Source: an uncultured Bacteroidales bacterium (GTDB lineage: Bacteria; Bacteroidota; Bacteroidia; Bacteroidales; Bacteroidaceae). From it: DNA of 13,456 nt. Location of the stretch: contig CACZRQ010000076.1 of NCBI GenBank assembly GCA_902783615.1, positions 1-13,456 of the forward strand. Direction: 5' to 3'. Position numbers and translations under genes: made by a program. Numbering within the stretch: position 1 is the stretch's first letter; each line of letters starts with the position of its first letter. Below, in pieces: positions 7,980 through 13,456 of this stretch. The notes beneath the pieces were generated by a model. That model searched no databases and had not been told where the DNA came from. It was given only the letters and a program-made list of their open reading frames with translations.

Positions 7980-8669
7980 TCAAAGTTTATGTTTCATATA
8001 GTGTTCATATAATTTCTGGTTAAACCGATAGAGGGCAGCTCCACGTTTGGAGTGAACCTTGTCTATCTTATCAGTCTTTTCAATGTAGTAAGCCTCTTCC
8101 ACTATTTTGTGGAAATTGCGTTTGTCGCGAGGCTTCCCAATGATGGCTTCCACCAGTTTGTGCAACTGATGCATGGTAAACAGAGGAGGCAACAAATTGA
8201 GTCCTACAGGCTTCTCCATTGTCCTGTATTTCATTCTGGTCACCGCCGCACGAATCATCTCATTTAGGTCGTATTTCATTTGCGGCACCTCAGCCAAAGG
8301 AAACCATTGGGTATTGTCAGGTTTATTCTTCTGCTCATTGTAGTCTTCTATGTTGATGAGCGCATAATACATCACGGCAATCACTCGTGCGTTGGGGTAG
8401 CAATCGGTATCTCCATAACATCTGACCTGCTCAATATAGGTGTCCACCAACCCTGTCTTGGCGGCCAAAATGCGACGTGCGGAATTGTCCATGTCCTCAT
8501 TCTCCAATACAAAGTCGTAGGGAAGTACCCAAGTGCCCTTTGATGATCCGTGGTCTTGCTTGACCAATAACACCTGAATGGAATCGTTGAAGAAGCTGAA
8601 CACCACATAACAATCCACGATTAAAAATCTGGGAAAGTCTTTAAAATATGCATTTACATCTTGTTCCAT
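7980..8669 (-). CDS. araR: AraR-type Nudix-fold transcriptional regulator (229 aa)
   Basis: This is the probable L-arabinose-responsive repressor, of the NrtR/AraR family known from Bacteroides (BT_0354 type). The N-terminal half (about 15-130) is a Nudix fold: LVKQDHG near 35-41, then VLPYDF and ARRILAAKTGL at 49-74. The C-terminal part (about 150-225; MHQLHKLVEAIIGKPRDKRNF then GAALYRFN) is the family's winged helix-turn-helix. The Nudix box has lost its catalytic glutamates (REUxEE reads RILAAK), so it should bind a ligand rather than hydrolyse one. It sits between the transporter and araD inside the operon it probably controls, so autoregulation is expected. A perfect AGGAGG lies six bases before the ATG. 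The effector (arabinose) is known for the family, not shown here. Confidence 0.9.
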   Translation of the reverse strand: MEQDVNAYFKDFPRFLIVDCYVVFSFFNDSIQVLLVKQDHGSSKGTWVLPYDFVLENEDMDNSARRILAAKTGLVDTYIEQVRCYGDTDCYPNARVIAVMYYALINIEDYNEQKNKPDNTQWFPLAEVPQMKYDLNEMIRAAVTRMKYRTMEKPVGLNLLPPLFTMHQLHKLVEAIIGKPRDKRNFHKIVEEAYYIEKTDKIDKVHSKRGAALYRFNQKLYEHYMKHKL

Positions 8670-8675
8670 AAAGTG

Positions 8676-8681
8676 CCTCCT
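8676..8681 (-). promoter_or_regulatory. Perfect AGGAGG ribosome binding site of araR
   Basis: The minus strand reads AGGAGG followed by six bases and then the araR ATG. This fixes the araR start at 8669. The other genes of the window have no comparable purine core before their starts, as is usual for Bacteroidetes, so this site stands out. It lies in the 21-bp gap after the transporter stop codon. Confidence 0.75.
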
Positions 8682-8690
8682 ATTCGTTCA

Positions 8691-10373
8691 TTACCAGAAA
8701 TAAATGTAGAAAGCTACAGTAAACGACAGTATGATTACTGTATGAATGACATCCCAATGATTCCAACTTGCCCTCGAAGCAGCTCGCTGCTCGGGGGTAG
8801 CGGTTCCGAACACCAGACCCTGTATTTTCTGTTCGTCTGGTTTTTCGGTGCACAAACTGACAATGATGACTACCAACAGGCAGAACACCAGCATGCAACC
8901 GCTGAAGAACAACCAGTTGAAGTCGAAGAATACACTCTTGAACCAAGTTTGCGAAGCATCAGTCACATTGGTATAGTAAACCTTTGCTCCCAAGCGGGTC
9001 AAGCCAATGATGATGCCACTGATGAGGCCCCACATGCCGCCTTTGGCAGAAGCACGCTTCCAGGTGATGCCCAGCAGGAAAGCGGCTGCAATGCCTGGTG
9101 CCAACACAGACTGGACATCTTGCAGGTAGTTGTAAAGCACATTGCCGATGCTGCGCATGATGGGAATCCAAAGGATGCCCAAGAGTACGATGACCACAGT
9201 GGCCATCTGACCAATGCGCACCAGCGATTTCTCGGAAGTGTTGGGGCGCAAGCGTTTATAGAAATCGATGGTGAACAGCATGGACGATGAGTTGAACAGT
9301 GAAGCCAGCGAACTCATCAGAGCTGCCAGAATGCCGCAAACCACCAAGCCTTTCACACCTGCGGGAAGCAGTTTGGCCACCATTGTGGGGAAGGCTGCAT
9401 CACTCAAGGTCTGGCCATTGGCATCGAGTGGCAGGAAACCGCCGCCAGTCTTGATGTTGATGGCGAAAGCAATCATACCAGGAATTAGGAAGATGAATAC
9501 AGGCAACATCTTCAGATAAGCGCCGAAGATGGTGCCTCGACGCGATTCGCGTTCGTTCTTTCCAGAGAGCACACGCTGCACAATGAACTGATCTGTACAC
9601 CAGTACCAGAATCCAATGGTGGCAGAGGTGATGAGTGCTCCAAGCCAAGGATAATCAGGGTCATCGTTGCTGCGAATCAGGTCAGTCATGCGGTCGCCAT
9701 AATCGTTGATGGTTACCGAACTGCTGATTCTCATCAGCTCATCCCATCCACCTAATTCCTTCAAACCCAACACTAAGATGATAAATGAGCCTAACAAGAG
9801 GATGGGCGTTTGCAACACAGAGGTATAGAGCACCGACTTCATGCCTCCGAATATGGTATAGATGGCTGTCAATACAACCAGACCAATGGCTGCAATCCAG
9901 AAGAAGTCGATTCCCCAAAGGGTATCGATGCCGAATACTTGCTGGAATACCAAACCACCCGCATAGACCGTTACGGCCACTTTGGTCAGCACATAGCTCA
10001 CTAACGAGATGAGCGACAGGATGGTGCGCGACTGTGAGTTGTAGCGTCTCTCCAGGAACTCAGGCATCGTGTAAACCATACTGCGGCTGTAGAAGGGCAC
10101 GAATACCCAACCCAAAATCAGGATCATCCATCCCTGGATTTCCCAATGGGCCATTGCCATACCGCTCGATGCTCCTGAGCCAGCCAGACCAATCAGGTGT
10201 TCCGAGCCAATGTTGGAGGCGAAGATGGAAGCACCAATGGCTATCCAGGTGGCATCACGCCCACCTAAGAAATAGTCAGCTGAGTTATTTTGCTTACTTC
10301 TCAGTACCCAAATGATGATACCAACCAAAACGCAGCAGAACGCCGCAATAACAATCCAGTCAAGAAATTCCAT
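8691..10373 (-). CDS. araT: Sodium/solute symporter (SSS family), probable L-arabinose importer
   Basis: This inner-membrane protein (560 aa, about 14 hydrophobic segments) should import sugar together with Na+. It aligns by motif with Vibrio SGLT: FASNIGSEHLIGLAGSG at 51-67 gives Ala52 and Ile55, and ALMSSLASLFNSSS at 351-364 gives Ala351, Ser354 and Ser355, together the five Na2-site positions. Glu78, Lys288 and Gln418 fall at the places of the sugar-contacting Glu88, Lys294 and Gln428. The SGLT signature around GFWYWCTDQFIVQRVLSGKN (254-273) is also present. Position between the mutarotase and araR-araDAB gives arabinose as the likely substrate, as for AraT of Bacteroides; sequence alone does not prove the sugar. 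The ATG at 10371-10373 is preceded only by a weak A/G-rich stretch. Confidence 0.92.
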   Translation of the reverse strand: MEFLDWIVIAAFCCVLVGIIIWVLRSKQNNSADYFLGGRDATWIAIGASIFASNIGSEHLIGLAGSGASSGMAMAHWEIQGWMILILGWVFVPFYSRSMVYTMPEFLERRYNSQSRTILSLISLVSYVLTKVAVTVYAGGLVFQQVFGIDTLWGIDFFWIAAIGLVVLTAIYTIFGGMKSVLYTSVLQTPILLLGSFIILVLGLKELGGWDELMRISSSVTINDYGDRMTDLIRSNDDPDYPWLGALITSATIGFWYWCTDQFIVQRVLSGKNERESRRGTIFGAYLKMLPVFIFLIPGMIAFAINIKTGGGFLPLDANGQTLSDAAFPTMVAKLLPAGVKGLVVCGILAALMSSLASLFNSSSMLFTIDFYKRLRPNTSEKSLVRIGQMATVVIVLLGILWIPIMRSIGNVLYNYLQDVQSVLAPGIAAAFLLGITWKRASAKGGMWGLISGIIIGLTRLGAKVYYTNVTDASQTWFKSVFFDFNWLFFSGCMLVFCLLVVIIVSLCTEKPDEQKIQGLVFGTATPEQRAASRASWNHWDVIHTVIILSFTVAFYIYFW

Positions 10374-10406
10374 ATCTTCTCTTCTTGTTTAGGTTTATAA
10401 AGCAAC

Positions 10407-10445
10407 AAGGTTACAAGGCTTGCCAATGGCTTTCCTTGTAACCTT
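10407..10445 (-). other. Strong 12-bp hairpin between galM and araT
   Basis: The arms AAGGTTACAAGG (10407-10418) and CCTTGTAACCTT (10434-10445) are perfectly complementary around a 15-nt loop, which itself can form GCC-ATT-GGC on the transcript. It starts eight bases after the galM stop codon and ends about 33 bases before the araT ATG. There is no U-run after it, so it does not look like an intrinsic terminator. An mRNA processing or stabilising stem that sets different levels for galM and araT is the simplest guess; a small interspersed repeat is the alternative. Confidence 0.75.
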
Positions 10446-10452
10446 ATCATGA

Positions 10453-11598
10453 TTATTTGTCAACAGTAAATTTGTAGATACACTCGCTGTTATACGTCTG
10501 TCCAGGTTCCAGCACCACGCTTGGGAACTGTGGCTGGTTGGGAGAATCAGGATAGTGTTGTGTTTCCAAACACACAGCCGTTCTACGATTGTAAGCAATG
10601 CCATGCTTGCCTTTCACCCTTCCATTCAGGAAGTTGCCTGCATACACCTGAATGCCTGGCTCGTTTGTATAGACTGACACACTGATGCCTGTTGCGGGAC
10701 AGGTTGCCTTTGCTGCCAGCTGGGTGATGTCGCCCTGAGTGTTCAGCACCCAGTTGTGGTCGAAGCCGTTGCCCAGCTTAATCTGCTCGAAGTCAGTCTG
10801 GTTGATATCCTGACCTATGGGTTTCGGTGTGGTGAAATCCATTGGCGTTCCCTTCACGCTCTCAATCTGTCCCAGTGGAATCAGCTTGGCATTCACAGGC
10901 GTATAGTTGTCGGCATTTACAAACAGCACATGATCGGAGTTGTCCTTCGTTGGGTCACCACTCAGGTTGAAATACGAGTGGTTCGTCATGTTGATCACTG
11001 TCTTCTTGTCGGTGGTGGCGCTATACTGGATGTCGATGGCATTGTCATCAGTCAGCGTAAAGGTCACCTTAACCTTCACGTTTCCAGGGAAATTCATGTC
11101 GCCATCAGGAGAGTCGAGTGAAAGTTGAACCTGGGTGTCGCTGATCTGCTTACCCTCGAACACCTTGTATTGCCAACCTCTCGGACCACCATGCAGGCAG
11201 TTGTCGCCATCGTTGGCCAACAACTCGTATGTGGTGCCATCCAATTCGAACTTAGCTCCAGCAATGCGGTTGGCATAGCGTCCGATGCTGGCGCCAAAGT
11301 CGCTGGAGTTGGTTTGATAATCGTTGATGTTGTCGAAAGCCAGCACCACATCGCGTGGTGTGCCGTTCTTGTCGTTCAGGTTCACTGACACGATTCGACC
11401 ACCGAAGTTGGTGATACACACTTCCATCCCATTCTTGTTGGTCAACGTGTAGAGGTGGGTTTGCTGACCATCGATGGTTGTTTCAAACTTTTGTGGGTCT
11501 AACCCTGACTGAGTCAGTTTAGGCTCCGTTTGCTTTTGGCCGTTGCAGGCACTCAGCACTAAGGCCATCAAGCCTGCCAGAATGATCGATTTTCTCAT
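10453..11598 (-). CDS. galM: Aldose 1-epimerase (mutarotase), lipoprotein (381 aa)
   Basis: This enzyme interconverts the alpha and beta anomers of free aldoses; in this operon the likely sugar is L-arabinose, and Bacteroides homologues are called AraM. Residues 1-18 are a lipoprotein signal with lipobox LSAC (Cys18). The following NGQKQTEP lacks the acidic run typical of surface-exported Bacteroidetes lipoproteins, so it probably faces the periplasm. Catalytic features: NRIAGAKF with Arg111, CLHGG with His136, TNHSYFNLSG with His207, GFDHNW with Asp280, and the base Glu345 in CLETQHYPDSPNQP. These match the Arg/His/His/Asp/Glu set of bacterial GalM. It is the first gene of the arabinose operon, directly behind the main promoter. 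Confidence 0.95.
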   Translation of the reverse strand: MRKSIILAGLMALVLSACNGQKQTEPKLTQSGLDPQKFETTIDGQQTHLYTLTNKNGMEVCITNFGGRIVSVNLNDKNGTPRDVVLAFDNINDYQTNSSDFGASIGRYANRIAGAKFELDGTTYELLANDGDNCLHGGPRGWQYKVFEGKQISDTQVQLSLDSPDGDMNFPGNVKVKVTFTLTDDNAIDIQYSATTDKKTVINMTNHSYFNLSGDPTKDNSDHVLFVNADNYTPVNAKLIPLGQIESVKGTPMDFTTPKPIGQDINQTDFEQIKLGNGFDHNWVLNTQGDITQLAAKATCPATGISVSVYTNEPGIQVYAGNFLNGRVKGKHGIAYNRRTAVCLETQHYPDSPNQPQFPSVVLEPGQTYNSECIYKFTVDK

Positions 11599-11603
11599 TG
11601 CTT

Positions 11604-11649
11604 TACATATTTTATATTTTTGTTCTACAAAGGTAGTACATATTTTATA
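11604..11649 (-). promoter_or_regulatory. Candidate operator: perfect 13-bp direct repeat around the galM promoter
   Basis: TACATATTTTATA (plus strand) occurs exactly at 11604-11616 and 11637-11649, a period of 33 bp or about three helical turns. One copy lies in the leader just before galM, the other in the -33/-7 spacer, so the -7 element is bracketed. The upper copy also overlaps a perfect 12-bp palindrome at 11642-11653. A regulator such as AraR bound to both copies would block initiation. The repeat is seen; the factor is inferred, and AT-rich composition raises the chance of coincidence. Confidence 0.5.
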
Positions 11650-11661
11650 AAATTCAACAAA
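11628..11661 (-). promoter_or_regulatory. Bacteroidetes-type promoter of the arabinose operon
   Basis: The minus strand holds TACCTTTG at 11628-11635, an exact TAnnTTTG -7 element. Upstream is GTTG at 11655-11658 (19-nt spacer) overlapping TTTG at 11658-11661 (22-nt spacer), either of which may serve as the -33 element. The transcript would begin about 20-25 nt before the galM ATG. This should drive galM through abfA. Confidence 0.65.
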
Positions 11662-11676
11662 AATGAGAGTAATTTC

Positions 11677-11698
11677 GTTTTTTTATCACGAAAAAAAC
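11677..11698 (-). terminator. AT-rich inverted repeat directly after trkH, weak terminator candidate
   Basis: GTTTTTTT (11677-11684) and AAAAAAAC (11691-11698) are exact inverted arms around a 6-nt loop, starting immediately after the trkH stop codon. An overlapping alternative stem, TTTCGT with ACGAAA, is also possible. The stem is nearly all A-T and lacks a classic GC stem with a following U-tract, so termination strength is doubtful. Its place between trkH and the arabinose promoter is where a terminator would be expected. Confidence 0.3.
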
Positions 11699-13150
11699 TT
11701 AATTCCTTTTCCAGAAATTGGGGGTGAAGAGTAGGATGACGGTGAAGATTTCCAAACGACCCAGCAGCATGAGGAAGCTCATGAGCCATTTGCCTGCATC
11801 GGGCATCGTGTTCCAAGTACTACTCGGACCATAGCTTCCCAGAGCAGGCCCCATGTTGCCAATTGCTGAAACAGAGCAACCTATGGCCTCCATGAAGTCG
11901 ATGCCGATGGCAGAAAGGAAGATGCTGCTGCCAAAGATGATGATGAAATAGATGAAGCAGAAAGCCATGACTGTGCTGAGCAATGTGGGCGGAGCCACCT
12001 GTTTGTCCAAGCGAATGGGCAAGACGGCATTGGGATGGAGGATGTGTTTGAATTCGTTCATCATCACCTTGAACAGCACATGCACACGGATGCATTTCAA
12101 GCCTCCAGAGGTGCTACCCGCACAGGCACCCACCAGCATGATGACCAGCAACATACCCCAGAGGGCAGAGGGCCAGGTCATATAGTCGCAGGTGGTGAAT
12201 CCAGTGGAGGTTTGCAGGGAAACCACCTGAAACAGCGATTCCCTGAATGCGTCTTCCCCCTCAATGCCTCGATTGATCCACAACACCAGGGTGAATATGG
12301 CAGCAGCTGATGCAACAGTCAAAACATACCATTTCAACTCGCTGTCCTTCAATGCTCTCCTAAATCGACCGCTCACAAAGAGAATCAGCAGGCTATAGTT
12401 CATACCTGAGATGAACATGAAGATGATGATAACATATTCTATATAAGCGGAATGATAGTAGGCGATGCTGGCCTGATGGGTAGAGAATCCACCTGTGCCT
12501 GCGGTGGTGAGAGCATGACAGATGCTGTCGAAACCTCCCATACCTCCCAGCATGAGTAACAGAACAAGTAAAGCCGTGATGCCCAGATAGATGCTCCAAA
12601 TCCAACGGGCTGTGATGCCAATGCGGGGCGTTACCTTGTTGTGGGTGGGTCCGCTCACTTCAGCAGCAAACATCTGGAGTCCGTTGACACCCAAGAACGG
12701 CAACAAGGCGATGGTGAAGATGATGATGCCCAAGCCGCCAAACCATTGGGTGATGCTACGCCAGAACAGGAGTCCACGAGGCATCTCGTCGATGTTGTCG
12801 AGGATGGTGGCACCCGTACTGGTGATGCCTGACATCGCCTCGAAGAAAGCGTTGGTCACTGAGGGAATGTGTCCGTGGATATAGAAAGGCAGCATGCCGA
12901 ACAGGGCAAAAGCCAACCATGAACAGGTCACCATGATATATCCGTCGCGACGCGTGAAAGCCTTGGGTCTCTTTCGACTATAGAAAGACATAAGCAAGCC
13001 TATGGCTCCTGTGATGCCAGACGTGATGAGCAGACTCATCAGGGCGGCATCGTGGTAGTAGGCCGATACGCCCGTGGAGAGTAGCAACATCGCCGTTTCA
13101 AGTAGCAACAGGTTGCCAATCACTTTGATTATGGCTTTCGAGTTGATCAT
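11699..13150 (-). CDS. trkH: Trk-type potassium uptake membrane subunit TrkH (483 aa)
   Basis: This is the inner-membrane translocating subunit of a K+ uptake system. The four pore-loop repeats with selectivity-filter glycines are visible: SGITSTGAT (Gly113), TTAGTGGFS (Gly220), QTSTGFTT (Gly317) and SAIGNMGPALG (Gly431). Between them are the paired hydrophobic helices of the TrkH/KtrB fold, and the length fits TrkH. GSTSGGLK at 345-352 is the conserved segment after the third pore loop. Its ATG shares one base with the trkA stop codon (TGATG), so translation of the two is probably coupled. It appears functionally unrelated to the arabinose genes that follow and is separated from them by 97 bp with an own promoter for the latter. 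Confidence 0.95.
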   Translation of the reverse strand: MINSKAIIKVIGNLLLLETAMLLLSTGVSAYYHDAALMSLLITSGITGAIGLLMSFYSRKRPKAFTRRDGYIMVTCSWLAFALFGMLPFYIHGHIPSVTNAFFEAMSGITSTGATILDNIDEMPRGLLFWRSITQWFGGLGIIIFTIALLPFLGVNGLQMFAAEVSGPTHNKVTPRIGITARWIWSIYLGITALLVLLLMLGGMGGFDSICHALTTAGTGGFSTHQASIAYYHSAYIEYVIIIFMFISGMNYSLLILFVSGRFRRALKDSELKWYVLTVASAAAIFTLVLWINRGIEGEDAFRESLFQVVSLQTSTGFTTCDYMTWPSALWGMLLVIMLVGACAGSTSGGLKCIRVHVLFKVMMNEFKHILHPNAVLPIRLDKQVAPPTLLSTVMAFCFIYFIIIFGSSIFLSAIGIDFMEAIGCSVSAIGNMGPALGSYGPSSTWNTMPDAGKWLMSFLMLLGRLEIFTVILLFTPNFWKRN

Positions 13151-13456
13151 CAGTTAAAGTATTTTTCGATTTTCTGAATGGTTTGTTTCAGACAGAACAG
13201 CATCACATGATCGCCTGCCTCAATCTTGGTGTTACCTCTCACCAAGATACCTTCGCCATTGCGCACCATGCCTCCGATGGTAGCTCCACGAGGCAAGCCC
13301 AAGTCCTTCACTAAGTGTTTGGTGGCTCGCGAGCCTTCCTTCACCGTAAACTCTGCCACATCGGCATCGGCAAATGTCAGACACTTCACATTGCTCACAT
13401 CGGCATCCAGCATCATCTGATAGATGTGGGAAGCGGCGATGAGTTTCTTGTTGATC
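13150..13456 (-). CDS. trkA: Trk potassium regulator TrkA, C-terminal end only
   Basis: The last 101 codons of a TrkA protein enter from the right edge; the frame stays open to base 13456, so the gene continues outside and the ATG at 13416 is internal, not the start. The visible part is an RCK C-terminal domain: NVKCLTFADADVAEFTV, then GSRATKHLVKDLGLPRGATIGGMVRNGEGILVRGN and ending in AGDHVMLFCLKQTIQKIEKYF. Such domains form the cytoplasmic gating ring, and the nucleotide-binding RCK_N domain lies upstream of the window. The TGA stop overlaps the trkH start by one base, which fits TrkA and TrkH being made together as partners. Confidence 0.93.
   Translation of the reverse strand, partial: INKKLIAASHIYQMMLDADVSNVKCLTFADADVAEFTVKEGSRATKHLVKDLGLPRGATIGGMVRNGEGILVRGNTKIEAGDHVMLFCLKQTIQKIEKYFN

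Noticed and set aside
8661..9290. A 209-codon plus-strand open frame covering the start of araR and the end of araT.
   Set aside because: Antisense to two well-supported genes; the residue make-up is low in complexity and rich in His/Gln/Asp, typical of a shadow frame.
13150..13416. A complete 88-residue small protein starting at 13416.
   Set aside because: The frame stays open upstream to the window edge and the upstream residues continue the TrkA C-terminal domain, so the Met is internal.
1..13456. Search for CRISPR arrays, insertion sequences, tRNA or rRNA genes and prophage genes.
   Set aside because: No regularly spaced repeats, transposase motifs, terminal inverted repeats of element size or RNA gene signatures were seen.

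Overview
The window reads as one long minus-strand gene run from a member of the Bacteroidales, most like a gut or rumen Prevotella/Bacteroides relative. The evidence is the gene set (a Nudix-type AraR rather than AraC, a sodium/solute symporter, a lipoprotein mutarotase), the AT-rich gaps with TAnnTTTG-type -7 elements, and the near absence of Shine-Dalgarno sequences. A genus cannot be fixed from sequence alone. Every convincing gene is on the minus strand, so transcription runs from high to low coordinates.

Layout in transcription order: (1) The C-terminal end of trkA (cut by the right edge) overlaps trkH, together a potassium uptake pair. (2) A 97-bp AT-rich gap at about 11602-11698 holds a T7/A7 inverted repeat and a good Bacteroidetes promoter whose -7 element is flanked by a perfect 13-bp direct repeat, a candidate operator. 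(3) The arabinose operon follows: galM-like mutarotase lipoprotein, a 12-bp perfect hairpin, SSS-family sugar/Na+ symporter (araT), Nudix-fold regulator araR with a perfect AGGAGG ribosome site, araD, araA, araB, and a secreted GH51 alpha-L-arabinofuranosidase. (4) A second clear promoter precedes transketolase and then rpiB, which is cut by the left edge.

Together these genes form a nearly complete L-arabinose route. The GH51 enzyme releases arabinose in the periplasm, the mutarotase speeds anomer interconversion, and AraT imports the sugar with Na+. AraA makes L-ribulose, AraB phosphorylates it, and AraD yields D-xylulose 5-phosphate. Transketolase and RpiB feed this into the non-oxidative pentose phosphate pathway. 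The regulator sits inside the operon it probably controls. No SusC/SusD pair, mobile element, CRISPR array, tRNA or rRNA is visible.

The gene content is conventional for the group. The parts worth a second look are non-coding or small-scale: a four-copy heptamer repeat inside the arabinofuranosidase signal-peptide codons, the direct repeat around the operon promoter, the strong hairpin between galM and araT, the loss of the Nudix catalytic residues in the regulator, and the unusually strong ribosome site in front of that regulator. No intergenic stretch exceeds 300 bases.
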